Of a DNA stretch of 35,169 bases, positions 25,837 to 34,098 are shown piece by piece. The stretch lies in NCBI GenBank assembly GCA_002422285.1, contig DIUF01000038.1, positions 1 to 35,169 on the forward strand, in the 5' to 3' direction. Source of the DNA: Flavobacteriales bacterium UBA6165. GTDB taxonomy: Bacteria; Bacteroidota; Bacteroidia; Flavobacteriales_D; Crocinitomicaceae. The notes below the pieces were generated by a model. It was not told the DNA's origin, did not search any database, and was given only the letters and a program-made list of their open reading frames with translations. Numbering within the stretch: position 1 is the stretch's first letter; the number at the start of each line of letters is the position of its first letter. The position numbers and the translations under genes were made by a program.

Positions 25837-25867
25837 CAAAAAAACCACCTCCTTTCGAAGATGGTTT
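25837..25867 (-). terminator. Rho-independent terminator after the deiminase gene
   Basis: On the minus strand AACCATCTTC (25866-25857) pairs with GGAGGTGGTT (25852-25843), including two G-U pairs, around a GAAA tetraloop, and is followed by a T run. It begins 24 bases after the deiminase stop codon. Confidence 0.88.
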
Positions 25868-25890
25868 CCCATGTAATCAAAGATTTATTC

Positions 25891-27696
25891 CTATTTCACG
25901 GCCAATTTTTTACTTACCATACCAACCTCAGTTTCAAGTATAATCATGTACATGCCCGCTGGATAGTTTTCAACGTCAATGAAATATTTTCTGTCACCAC
26001 CAACAAACAATCCTTCGTAGATTGTTGCTACTTCTTGACCCATTGCATTCACCAAATACATTCTCCCTTGGAAAGGATGCTCGAAATCAGTTGCAATACA
26101 AGTTAATCCTGAAGAGGGATTAGGAAATATTTTAGTGAAAGTTAATTGATCAATCGACTCAATGCTTGCGCTGCCGAATACGTTGAAATGAAAATAACCT
26201 TCTGGTGCAGGCATCGGACGAACTTGTGTTTTTCCTGAATTCGCCTCAGCATGAATATAGTAATAAACCGTTGTGCCAGTAACTTGCGCTGGAATTTGCG
26301 CCGACCAATTATACTCACCCAATGCAGCGTTATAAACCATAGGAACGGAGGAATAAGATCCTGCAATTGTAGTTTTGTAATATAATGTAGCGTTGGCTAT
26401 TCCGCTTTTGTGGCGAATCATTGCGTTGATTTGATATGGATTGAAAACATCATCCGAATCAGGATGGTTTTGATGAGCAATCCAAAGTGGGTCCGCAGTG
26501 GCTACATCTTTGGTGATGCAGTGTAGAGCGCCGTTTGCACTAATCATATTACTTTGTGCTGGACTTGAGTTATCAACATCAATACCCACAACATTATAAC
26601 CTGGCATGGCATTTTGAAGAATTTGCAAACCAATGGTGTCGTATTCCTCACGGTAAATCGGAACAATAAAAGTTTTGTTTACAAATACACCGTTCGCGTA
26701 TGTTCTATAAAAAGCGTCTCCAAAAGGTTGCCCCGGCCAGTTTAGTCCATTTGGACTTGGAATCATTGGAATGCGAATCACTTTGTAAGGTGTTCCGAAA
26801 GGAGACATATAGTTATCCAAAACGTATTGCAGGTTTAATTCCATTTGCGGACCATCAGAAATACCTTCAGGAAATTCGCCAACGAGTAATGTTTCTTCAT
26901 TCAATAACTTCATGTGCATATCGATATGGTTGATACCGTCATATGGAAGTTGTATCATTTTGATGTAACGGTCTAGCCCCATATACATATTCATTAGATT
27001 GTCTATTTCGGCCTCTGTTTTGAAAGACTGACTAAATCCTGTACCTTGGTTTTCTTGAACAACCAAACGCGAAGCAAATCCAGTTCCAAATCCGTCTGCC
27101 ATAAAATTCCCGCCACAATTAACCAAATCATTGGGGTTCGCAGTCATTGAATATACGGGGATATCCATTTGAGATCCAGTTGCAATAGGCACATTGTTGT
27201 CATTAGGTCGAGGTCTATTGTATTGCCAGTTCACAAAAGCTAAGGAATCAACACCAGCCAAATAAACTGAATTTGGACCGTAATCACGCACCCAAACAGA
27301 GTTGAACGGTGCATGAATAAATTTTACATTGGTTAGATTTCCTCCGTTGTTTAAAATGTTCGATTTCACAGCATTAGAGTCTAAAGTAACAATCCAAACT
27401 TCAACTTCTTGCTGAATTGCACTAACCAATTGTCGCAAAATGGGTGGATATGTTGTCCATGTGAGCATTACAGCTTGCAACTCCTCCCACTGACCTGGAG
27501 TTCTAATTTCAGTAGCGTTTGGAGGATCCGTGGTGTTGTTGCGGTCGCCACTCGAGCTCAGATCAATTTGACCTGATTCGATGAGTTGAATTTCATATGG
27601 CGTTAAACCAATTGGTAGTCCCGTTTCTTCTTGCGCCCATGTATTTGAGAGCACTAGGGTAAACAGGGAAAATGAGAGTAAATAGATTTTTTTCAT
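25891..27696 (-). CDS. Secreted arginine deiminase-family protein, PPAD-like, with T9SS sorting domain
   Basis: This 601-residue protein has a signal peptide (Ala21|Gln22), a PAD_porph/agmatine deiminase catalytic domain (about 60-400), an Ig-like domain (about 420-515; ANATLYYKTTIAGSYSSVPM) and a T9SS type A sorting domain (about 524-601; KIFPNPSSG). The guanidino-modifying residues are all visible: Asp138 in WVRDYG, His257 and Asp259 in NHIDMH, and Cys393 in GALHC. The segment YNRPRPND (159-166) carries Arg161 and Arg163, which match by motif the Arg152/Arg154 pair that Porphyromonas PPAD uses to bind the C-terminal carboxylate of peptidyl-arginine. This favours a surface peptidyl-arginine deiminase over a cytoplasmic-type agmatine deiminase. 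It has its own -7-like element (27718-27725) and terminator, so it is a single-gene unit. The substrate remains inferred. Confidence 0.9.
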   Translation of the reverse strand: MKKIYLLSFSLFTLVLSNTWAQEETGLPIGLTPYEIQLIESGQIDLSSSGDRNNTTDPPNATEIRTPGQWEELQAVMLTWTTYPPILRQLVSAIQQEVEVWIVTLDSNAVKSNILNNGGNLTNVKFIHAPFNSVWVRDYGPNSVYLAGVDSLAFVNWQYNRPRPNDNNVPIATGSQMDIPVYSMTANPNDLVNCGGNFMADGFGTGFASRLVVQENQGTGFSQSFKTEAEIDNLMNMYMGLDRYIKMIQLPYDGINHIDMHMKLLNEETLLVGEFPEGISDGPQMELNLQYVLDNYMSPFGTPYKVIRIPMIPSPNGLNWPGQPFGDAFYRTYANGVFVNKTFIVPIYREEYDTIGLQILQNAMPGYNVVGIDVDNSSPAQSNMISANGALHCITKDVATADPLWIAHQNHPDSDDVFNPYQINAMIRHKSGIANATLYYKTTIAGSYSSVPMVYNAALGEYNWSAQIPAQVTGTTVYYYIHAEANSGKTQVRPMPAPEGYFHFNVFGSASIESIDQLTFTKIFPNPSSGLTCIATDFEHPFQGRMYLVNAMGQEVATIYEGLFVGGDRKYFIDVENYPAGMYMIILETEVGMVSKKLAVK

Positions 27697-27717
27697 TGTA
27701 ACATAGTTTTAGCGAGC

Positions 27718-27725
27718 CGAAATTA
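27718..27725 (-). promoter_or_regulatory. Putative -7 element of the deiminase gene
   Basis: The minus strand reads TAATTTCG, one mismatch from TAnnTTTG, 21 bases before the ATG at 27696. No clear -33 TTG is seen. Confidence 0.3.
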
Positions 27726-27761
27726 ACCATAAATTGAATGAAAACCAAATATTGATATTCA

Positions 27762-27800
27762 AAATAAAAAAGCCCCGTGACTTTTCAATCACAGGGCTTT
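27762..27800 (-). terminator. Rho-independent terminator after the coiled-coil protein gene
   Basis: On the minus strand AAAGCCCTGTGA (27800-27789) pairs with TCACGGGGCTTT (27780-27769) with one mismatch, and is followed by a T-rich tract. It starts 16 bases after the stop codon. Confidence 0.88.
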
Positions 27801-27816
27801 ATATTTTTTGTTTCGT

Positions 27817-28779
27817 CTATCTCAAAGTGAAGCTGTCTGAACCTATTTGGCTGCCATCACAGAAAAGTTTGACGGTATAGTTGCCTTTGCTTAGCTCTGC
27901 CTGTGTAACATCGTAATAGATACAAACATCAATGCTTTGGTTGTTGTAGTCGATTTCTTTTCGTTCAGTGAATATCGTATTTACTCCATTAATAGCCACC
28001 ACGTTCGATGAAGATGAACTAATTACTCTTCCATCTGGACCAATGACTTGCATGTATATAAACTTTTTACCCGCTTTTGTCAATGTGTTTTCTGAAACCG
28101 TGAAGCAAGAACGGATTTTATCTACTTTACCAGCTCTGTTGTTTTCCTTCAATCCGCTGCCAATGGTTTTGTAAGTCAAAGTGACTGTGGTTATGGCATA
28201 AGCGCTGAGTTTTGAACCAGTTTGAACTTGCGACTCCAATGTATTTGCTTTGTCTTGAAGTTGATTGCGTTCAGATGTAACTGATGTCAATTGTGTTGAG
28301 GTTTCACTCAATTCACTTCTAAGCCCCTTGTTAACAGTAAAGAGGGAGTCAATCTGTCGCACATAATCTTTCATGATACCTCTCAAGGTTTCGGTTTCTT
28401 TTTTCAAAGCATAAATTTCGCGTGCACTTCTTTTCTTTTGGCCATCCAATTCCTCGAGCAATTCATTGATTTTTGATTTTTGGAACTCAATAGAATCTCG
28501 GTTGCTGTCATTTTTTAATAAGGCCTCATCATACATGCGCAACATTTGTCGGAGTTCATTACGCATATCACCGGCTTCAGAATCAACGTAACCAGAAAGC
28601 ATATCTTCTAGGCCTAGTAGTTCATTTTCAAGCAATTGATACTCATTCTGACAAGCAGCAATTTTTTTGTTCTTGTTTACGATTAAAAAGCCCAAGGCGG
28701 CACTCAATCCGAGTAGCAATAAAATCATCAGGATATAAAGACCATCCCTCTTTTTTGCAGTTTCTGGTTTCTCATTCAT
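27817..28779 (-). CDS. Membrane-anchored coiled-coil protein of unknown function
   Basis: This 320-residue protein has a short basic N-terminus (KKRDG), one membrane helix (about 14-35), a long charged coiled coil (about 40-188) and a C-terminal beta-rich domain (about 190-320; VDKIRSCFTVSENTLTKAGK, YMQVIGPDGRVISS, GNYTVKLFCDGSQIGSDSF). The topology suggests that the coil and beta domain lie in the periplasm. I recall similar Bacteroidota proteins with this C-terminal domain, sometimes misnamed as ParA, with no known function. It lies 106 bases after the MlaF-type ATPase on the same strand with its own likely promoter (28800-28826) and a strong terminator. It does not contain a recognisable MCE domain, so it is not simply MlaD. 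Confidence 0.88.
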   Translation of the reverse strand: MNEKPETAKKRDGLYILMILLLLGLSAALGFLIVNKNKKIAACQNEYQLLENELLGLEDMLSGYVDSEAGDMRNELRQMLRMYDEALLKNDSNRDSIEFQKSKINELLEELDGQKKRSAREIYALKKETETLRGIMKDYVRQIDSLFTVNKGLRSELSETSTQLTSVTSERNQLQDKANTLESQVQTGSKLSAYAITTVTLTYKTIGSGLKENNRAGKVDKIRSCFTVSENTLTKAGKKFIYMQVIGPDGRVISSSSSNVVAINGVNTIFTERKEIDYNNQSIDVCIYYDVTQAELSKGNYTVKLFCDGSQIGSDSFTLR

Positions 28780-28799
28780 AGTGTAATGTATTTGTGTAT

Positions 28800-28826
28800 C
28801 AAAAGTATTTTATTTAATCCCAGCAA
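28800..28826 (-). promoter_or_regulatory. Putative promoter of the coiled-coil protein gene
   Basis: On the minus strand TTG (28826-28824) and a perfect TACTTTTG (28807-28800) are 16 bases apart, and the -7 box is 20 bases before the ATG. This suggests transcription independent of the upstream ABC transporter genes. Confidence 0.48.
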
Positions 28827-28885
28827 AAAGCATTCCTAAAGTTAATTTTTCAAAAATGGCTGTGTTGATAAATAAAGAGTGGCGT

Positions 28886-29647
28886 CTAGTGCTTGCCGAG
28901 CATCTCTTTGATTTCCTTCATGAAGTCGGCAGCGTAAACAAAATCATTGATTTCTTGATTGTCAGTTTTCAGAATTTCCTCTTTTGTGCCTTCCCACCAC
29001 TTCTGCCCTTGATGAATAAAGATGATATGATCCCCAATTTCAATAACGCTGTTCATGTCGTGCGTAATCACTATAGTGGTCATCTGATATTCGTAGGTAA
29101 TTTCTTTGATCAAGTTATCAATTACAATGGCTGTTTTAGGGTCTAGACCTGAATTGGGTTCATCGCAAAACAGGTATTTCGGATTCATCGCAATGGCTCG
29201 TGCAATACCAATTCTTTTTTGCATACCGCCACTGCATTCAGCAGGTAAAAGATGATTTTTATTGTTCAAATTTACGCGGTCTAGACAGAAATTGGCACGT
29301 TCACGCATTTCCTCTCTACTCATTTCTGTGAACATGGTAAGAGGAAACATTACGTTTTGTTCTACGGTTAAAGAATCAAAAAGCGCAGAACCTTGGAAGA
29401 GCATGCCAATTTCTTTACGGATTTCTTTTCTGTCATTGCGTTCCATTTCGGTGAAATTGCGACCATCGTATAGAATTTGTCCAGTGTCCACTTCATGCAA
29501 TCCTACGATGCATTTGGCTGTTACAGATTTTCCAGAACCACTAGCCCCAATTATTAAGTTGACCTTGCCAGCAGAAAATTTGGCATTGATGTCCCTTAAA
29601 ACATGTGCCTCACCAAAATGCTTATTTACACCAACCACTTCAATCAT
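28886..29647 (-). CDS. MlaF-type ABC transporter ATP-binding protein
   Basis: This 253-residue ATPase has Walker A GASGSGKS (34-41), a Q-loop (GMLFQGSALFDSLTV), signature CSGGMQKR (138-145), Walker B YLFCDEP (158-164) with SGLDP, and an H-loop (IVITHDM). The GSALFDSLTV and GGMQKR forms are typical of the MlaF/Ttg2A group that powers phospholipid or sterol-type transport between membranes. Its ATG follows the permease stop by two bases, so the pair is co-translated. The MCE substrate-binding partner (MlaD-like) is not in this window. Confidence 0.93.
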   Translation of the reverse strand: MIEVVGVNKHFGEAHVLRDINAKFSAGKVNLIIGASGSGKSVTAKCIVGLHEVDTGQILYDGRNFTEMERNDRKEIRKEIGMLFQGSALFDSLTVEQNVMFPLTMFTEMSREEMRERANFCLDRVNLNNKNHLLPAECSGGMQKRIGIARAIAMNPKYLFCDEPNSGLDPKTAIVIDNLIKEITYEYQMTTIVITHDMNSVIEIGDHIIFIHQGQKWWEGTKEEILKTDNQEINDFVYAADFMKEIKEMLGKH

Positions 29648-29649
29648 AA

Positions 29650-30390
29650 CTACAAAAGAATGAGGTTAGTTAATATGAAATTAGCAACGAGAATGGCAAT
29701 ACTACTGAAAACTACTGCTTGCGTGCTTGATTTTCCAACATCTAAGGCACCTCCCTTTGTATAATAACCGTAAAATGATGCAATAGAGGTAATAATAAAT
29801 GCAAAAACGACTGCTTTTACTAAGGCATAATTGATGTCGCCAGGAATAAACCAATAGCGCAATCCTTTGATGTAATCCTCTTGAGTCACCAATCCAGATT
29901 GCACACCAGCAACCAATCCACCCAATAAACTTGTGGCAATGGATAGGATTATTATAAATGGAAAAGTCAATACTCCTGCGATGATTTTAGGCAAAACCAA
30001 GTAGCCAAGGGAATTTACCCCCATTATTTCTAGCGCATCGATTTGCTCGGTTACACGCATTGTACCCACTTCTGATGCTATGTTTGACCCGATTTTACCT
30101 GCCAAAATAAGCGAGATTACTGTTGGCGAAAACTCTAAAATCGTTGTTTGTCGTGTGATGTAACCTATGGTTTCAATTGGAAGCAAAGGACTATCCATAT
30201 TCGCGGCCGTTTGCAAAGTCATAACCGCACCCATAAATCCTGAAAGCAAAGCCACAAGCGGAATGGAACTCAAACCGATGATTTCAATCTCATCGAACAC
30301 ACGATTTTTGTATATCTTGAAGCGCTCTGGACGCGAGAACACGTAGCGCAACATGATGAAATACTTGCCTATATTGGTAATTGTTTTCAT
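29650..30390 (-). CDS. MlaE-family lipid ABC transporter permease
   Basis: This 246-residue inner-membrane permease is of the MlaE family. It has an amphipathic N-terminal part, about five hydrophobic segments, and the family motif GTMRVTEQIDALEIMGVNSL, with AGKIGSNIASEVG just before it. In characterised systems MlaE works with MlaF (ATPase) and an MCE protein to move phospholipids between inner and outer membranes. Here it is the first gene of a two-gene unit with the MlaF-type ATPase. The direction of transport and lipid are unknown. It is divergent from the SprT-like gene across 137 bases. Confidence 0.93.
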   Translation of the reverse strand: MKTITNIGKYFIMLRYVFSRPERFKIYKNRVFDEIEIIGLSSIPLVALLSGFMGAVMTLQTAANMDSPLLPIETIGYITRQTTILEFSPTVISLILAGKIGSNIASEVGTMRVTEQIDALEIMGVNSLGYLVLPKIIAGVLTFPFIIILSIATSLLGGLVAGVQSGLVTQEDYIKGLRYWFIPGDINYALVKAVVFAFIITSIASFYGYYTKGGALDVGKSSTQAVVFSSIAILVANFILTNLILL

Positions 30391-30527
30391 TGAAGCGCTA
30401 AATTAGTGGTTTGATTTAGATTAATCGCTTTGTTCAAAAAAAATGCTTCACATTTCGGTGTTCGTAAAAATGTTGTTATGCGATGAAAAGAACCGTGAGT
30501 TGTGTCTAATTTCGTTTACTTTTTAGA

Positions 30528-31154
30528 ATGAATAAACGCGAAATCTTCTCACAACAATTGAAAAAATACCTGCCTGAACAAGGTTTGAATCAGGTGGTGG
30601 ATTTGATTTTTGAGCACAAAGTTCGGTTCAAAATCAGTCAGGCCAGAAAGACAAAATTTGGTGATTATCGCTACAATCCTCAAGATGAATCAGAGCAAAT
30701 CAGTGTAAATGGCAATTTGAATCCCTACAGTTTCTATTTCACAACGATACATGAGTTTGCGCATTTAATTGCTTTTAAAACCTATGGTCGCCGCATTGCT
30801 GCTCATGGCGAAGAATGGAAGCACACATTTTCTGTTTTACTCATGAAAGGAGAAGTGCTGCATTGGTTTCCTGTAGATATTCGCCCTCGAGTGAAAGCCT
30901 ACATGAACAACCCCAAAGCTTCAACTGCATCTGATCACGATTTGTATTTGGCTTTGAGAAAATATGATGAGCATCGCAATTCAAGCGATAAGCCCTTATA
31001 TTTGCATGAGCTAAATCGAGGACAAATTTTCGTGCTCAATCAACGGAAATTTGTGTTGGGAGAAAAACGCAGAACGCGGTATCTCTGCAAAGAGTATCAC
31101 TCGGGAAGAGAATTTTTGGTCTCAGGTTTGGCAGAAGTTTCAATAACAGAATAA
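30528..31154 (+). CDS. SprT-like zinc metalloprotein
   Basis: This 208-residue cytoplasmic protein has the SprT-type zinc site HEFAH (75-79) and a later HGEEW with His93 as the probable third ligand. SprT-like domains resemble the protease core of Spartan, which handles DNA-protein crosslinks in eukaryotes; the bacterial role is not established. There is no obvious C-terminal zinc ribbon, only a beta-rich tail (KRRTRYLCKEYHSGREFLV). It opens a very tight operon: the next gene starts two bases after its stop. Confidence 0.88.
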   Translation: MNKREIFSQQLKKYLPEQGLNQVVDLIFEHKVRFKISQARKTKFGDYRYNPQDESEQISVNGNLNPYSFYFTTIHEFAHLIAFKTYGRRIAAHGEEWKHTFSVLLMKGEVLHWFPVDIRPRVKAYMNNPKASTASDHDLYLALRKYDEHRNSSDKPLYLHELNRGQIFVLNQRKFVLGEKRRTRYLCKEYHSGREFLVSGLAEVSITE

Positions 31155-31156
31155 CT

Positions 31157-32212
31157 ATGGAAAATACATACGTCGTGATAATGGCAGGTGGGGTAGGGAG
31201 CCGATTTTGGCCATACAGCACTTCACAAAAACCCAAACAGTTTTTAGATATCCTAGGTCTTGGTAAGTCCTTGATTCGCACCACTTTTGAACGTTTTTCT
31301 TCGCATGTGGCCCACGACAGGATATTTGTTTTGACCAATGCCAATTATGCCGACTTGGTGCAAGAGGAATTGCCTGAGCTTGAAATGAATCAAATTTTGC
31401 TCGAACCCATGATGAAAAATACAGCGCCGTGCGTGTTGTATGCGGCCTTGAAAATACATGAAATTAATCCTCAAGCCAAATTGGTTGTCGTGCCATCTGA
31501 TCAGTTGATTTTGCAACAAGATTTGTTTATCCAAACGGTCGAAACAGCCTTGCAAGAGGCTGAAGAAGACGTTTTGGTGACTATAGGCATTCAGCCCACC
31601 CGACCAGACACAGGCTATGGCTATATTCAATTTGATAAAAATGAAAACCAAGCTCAGGTGAAATCGGTGATTCAATTCCGTGAAAAACCCAATTTGGCAC
31701 TTGCTGAAGAATTTTTGGCTAGTGGAAATTTTGTGTGGAATGCTGGAATTTTTGTTTGGAGAACGGATGCTTTAATTCAGGCTTTCCAACGCTTTAAGCC
31801 AGAACTTTACGATGTTTTTGCCGAACAATTGAACCAATATGGCTCGGCAAGTGAGCAGCAATATATCAATCGTTGTTTTGAACAGTGCGAATCGATATCT
31901 ATTGATTATGCCATCTTGGAACCTTCAAAAAATGTAAAAGTGGTTTTGGCTACGTTTGATTGGTCCGACTTGGGCACTTGGGGCTCGGTTTATACCCATG
32001 TAGAAAAAGACAGCGATTTGAATGGAAAAATTGGGGCTGTTTTTACTGAAAATAGTGCCAATTGCATGATCCGCATTTCTCCTGAAAAACAAGCCATTGT
32101 AGTTGGGCTAAACGATTATGTGGTTATTGAAGCCAATGATAAATTGCTCATCGCCCCTTTGAAAGAAGAGCAAAAAATCAAGGAATGGGTAGCTGAACTT
32201 TCAAAACAATAA
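31157..32212 (+). CDS. manC: Mannose-1-phosphate guanylyltransferase
   Basis: This 351-residue nucleotidyltransferase makes GDP-mannose from mannose-1-phosphate and GTP, feeding surface polysaccharide and glycoprotein synthesis. The nucleotide-binding signature MAGGVGSRFWP is at 9-19, followed by the K-P-K-Q-F motif (25-29). VVPSDQLI, RPDTGYGYIQF, FREKPNLALAEEFL, FVWNAGIFVW and FDWSDLGTWGSVY are all typical. It lacks the C-terminal isomerase/cupin domain of bifunctional ManC, so it is a monofunctional enzyme. It lies between the SprT-like and CxxC genes with two-base gaps. Confidence 0.94.
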   Translation: MENTYVVIMAGGVGSRFWPYSTSQKPKQFLDILGLGKSLIRTTFERFSSHVAHDRIFVLTNANYADLVQEELPELEMNQILLEPMMKNTAPCVLYAALKIHEINPQAKLVVVPSDQLILQQDLFIQTVETALQEAEEDVLVTIGIQPTRPDTGYGYIQFDKNENQAQVKSVIQFREKPNLALAEEFLASGNFVWNAGIFVWRTDALIQAFQRFKPELYDVFAEQLNQYGSASEQQYINRCFEQCESISIDYAILEPSKNVKVVLATFDWSDLGTWGSVYTHVEKDSDLNGKIGAVFTENSANCMIRISPEKQAIVVGLNDYVVIEANDKLLIAPLKEEQKIKEWVAELSKQ

Positions 32213-32214
32213 GC

Positions 32215-32781
32215 ATGGATTTTTTCTTCAATACACCGCCTGAGTTGAATTCTGACGAAACCAACGAGCCTTTTCAGCATTGCTTAATTTGCAACGAAGA
32301 TTTGCTGCATTCAGGTGTTCCATACAGCGTAGAAAAAGCCAAAAAAGTGCTTGAAAGCGGCGATGAGGTAACACTTTATGAAATGGCTATTTGTATGCCT
32401 TGTGCCGAGCAGATGAACAAACGCGTTTCTGCTCATTCTAGACAAGTCATGGAGGACTTTTTTGAGGAAATTGGTTTGATGGAATTGCGTCGAAATATGC
32501 CCAGTAGTGATGATCCTGATGCATGGAAAACGCGGTGCATGCTCTCCGGAAAAGCGAAAAGTGATATTCAAGAGTACAATATTGTAGCGCAAATGGTGAA
32601 TGGCAGAACGATGTTTGGCATGCCACCAATGATTATCGATTTGAGTATTATGGAACCCCTACATGAAAAACTCTCCCCTGAAACCAAGGAAGAGTTTGAC
32701 AATTTTCGAGATGAGTTTTTAGCCCCAAGCGATCCAGAGTTGCGCGCACTTTTGGCGGATAGTAGTTTTGTATTTTTTTAA
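32215..32781 (+). CDS. Conserved protein with two CxxC pairs (probable zinc binding)
   Basis: This 188-residue acidic soluble protein has Cys23/Cys26 (HCLIC) and Cys60/Cys63 (CMPC), which together could bind one zinc ion. The C-terminal part is rich in acidic residues and contains MFGMPPMIIDLSIMEPLHEK. I do not recognise a named domain. It begins two bases after manC and ends three bases before truC, so it is firmly within the operon. The codon use and composition match the neighbours, which supports a real gene. The function is unknown. Confidence 0.8.
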   Translation: MDFFFNTPPELNSDETNEPFQHCLICNEDLLHSGVPYSVEKAKKVLESGDEVTLYEMAICMPCAEQMNKRVSAHSRQVMEDFFEEIGLMELRRNMPSSDDPDAWKTRCMLSGKAKSDIQEYNIVAQMVNGRTMFGMPPMIIDLSIMEPLHEKLSPETKEEFDNFRDEFLAPSDPELRALLADSSFVFF

Positions 32782-32784
32782 AAC

Positions 32785-33486
32785 ATGCTCGAGATTATCT
32801 ATCAAGATGCATGGTGCATAGCCATCAATAAACCTCATGGATTGTTGGTTCACCGCAGTTCTATTGCACGCGATGCTGATGAATTTGCTGTACAGCTTTT
32901 GCGCGATCAAGTAGGATTTCAAGTTTTTCCCGTACATCGTTTGGATAGAAAAACGTCAGGTGTTCTGCTTTTTGCAACCCAAGCTGAGTATGTTACTGAA
33001 TTTCAATCTTCGATGCAATGTGATGCTGCACAAAAACGCTATTTGGCTTTGGTTCGCGGATTTTTTCAAGATCAAATAGCACTGGATTATCCGCTGACGC
33101 GCGACGATGGAAAGGTGCAAGAAGCCCAAACGAATTTTAAGAATATTGAACACTTCGAATTGCCCGTTCCCTTTGGTGGTTTTCCAACATCGCGGTATTC
33201 ACTCATTGAAGCCCAGCCACTTACAGGTAGAATGCATCAAATCCGAAAACATTTGAATCATTTGCGTCATCCTATTATTGGTGATCGACCTCACGGCTGC
33301 AACAAACAAAATAAGTTGTTTCTAGAGCAATGGAACATGAGCACCATGTTGCTTCACGCCAGTTCTTTAGATTTGAACCATCCGTTTTTAAATACAACTT
33401 TAAAATTAGAAGCAGAAATGTCAGTTGTTTTCAAAGGAGTTTTGGACATGATGAATCAAAACAGCATCAAAACTGCATCACTCTAG
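32785..33486 (+). CDS. truC: tRNA pseudouridine synthase TruC-like (RluA family)
   Basis: This 233-residue RluA-family pseudouridine synthase has the catalytic motif HRLDRKTSG with Asp54. The early sequence INKPHGLLVHRSS, QLLRDQVGFQVFPVHRLDR, and TSRYSLIEAQPLTGRMHQIR with RHPIIGDRPHG resemble E. coli TruC, which modifies U65 of some tRNAs. A different RNA target in this organism cannot be excluded. It is the last gene of the SprT-manC-CxxC operon and overlaps the convergent YigZ-like gene by nine bases at their 3' ends. Confidence 0.88.
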   Translation: MLEIIYQDAWCIAINKPHGLLVHRSSIARDADEFAVQLLRDQVGFQVFPVHRLDRKTSGVLLFATQAEYVTEFQSSMQCDAAQKRYLALVRGFFQDQIALDYPLTRDDGKVQEAQTNFKNIEHFELPVPFGGFPTSRYSLIEAQPLTGRMHQIRKHLNHLRHPIIGDRPHGCNKQNKLFLEQWNMSTMLLHASSLDLNHPFLNTTLKLEAEMSVVFKGVLDMMNQNSIKTASL

Positions 33487-34071
33487 TCTTTCAAATTTGA
33501 TGTGTTGAAAGCACAAAAAAGCCTCCCAATCCTCACAAAGTTCTAGTTTCATAACAACTTCTAAAGTGCATTGCAAATCGAGTTTTTGATGAAGTATCTC
33601 AATTTGTCTGATTTTGATTTCTTTCATAACAAGTGGCAATTGCTCGTAAGTACAGGCAACATTATAGCGCGCAAGGATGTCTTTTTCAACGATTTCCGCA
33701 TCTTCTATGGCCAGTTTTGCAGCCGTGCGATAGGCTTGAATCAAACCGCCAACACCCAATTTTGTTCCGCCATAGTAGCGCACCACAGCAACCAAAACCT
33801 GTGTCACACCAAAAGCTGTGATTTGCCCAAGTATGGGCTGTCCTGCCGAATTGCTTGGTTCACCATCATCAGAAGCGCGATAATGCTGTCCATCGTAGCC
33901 CAATTTGAAAGCAAAACAAACGTGACAAGCGCCAGGGTGTTCCTTTCGCCAAGCGTCAACCAACCTTTTTACATCTGATTCGTCATTACAACTTACTGCA
34001 AATCCCAAAAACTTGGAGCCCTTTTCTTTGTAGAGACTTGTTCCTATTTTGGCTATGCTTTGATATGACAT
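33478..34071 (-). CDS. YigZ/IMPACT family protein (UPF0029)
   Basis: This 197-residue protein has the UPF0029/IMPACT N-terminal domain: KGSKFLGFAVSCNDESDVKR, HPGACHVCFAFKLG, RASDDGEPSNSAGQPIL and VRYYGGTKLGVGGLIQAYR. The YigZ C-terminal domain follows. Eukaryotic IMPACT regulates translation through GCN1/GCN2; the bacterial role is unclear. Its 3' end overlaps truC by nine bases and its start lies only 27 bases from the divergent lipoprotein start. A TATTTTTG -7 element on the minus strand sits inside that lipoprotein gene (34109-34116). Confidence 0.93.
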   Translation of the reverse strand: MSYQSIAKIGTSLYKEKGSKFLGFAVSCNDESDVKRLVDAWRKEHPGACHVCFAFKLGYDGQHYRASDDGEPSNSAGQPILGQITAFGVTQVLVAVVRYYGGTKLGVGGLIQAYRTAAKLAIEDAEIVEKDILARYNVACTYEQLPLVMKEIKIRQIEILHQKLDLQCTLEVVMKLELCEDWEAFLCFQHIKFERLE

Positions 34072-34098
34072 ATAAATGAAAATGGTTATTTTTACAAA

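Noticed and set aside
25891..27696. Plain cytoplasmic agmatine deiminase
   Set aside because: The signal peptide, Ig-like domain, T9SS sorting domain and RPR motif point to a secreted PPAD-like enzyme.
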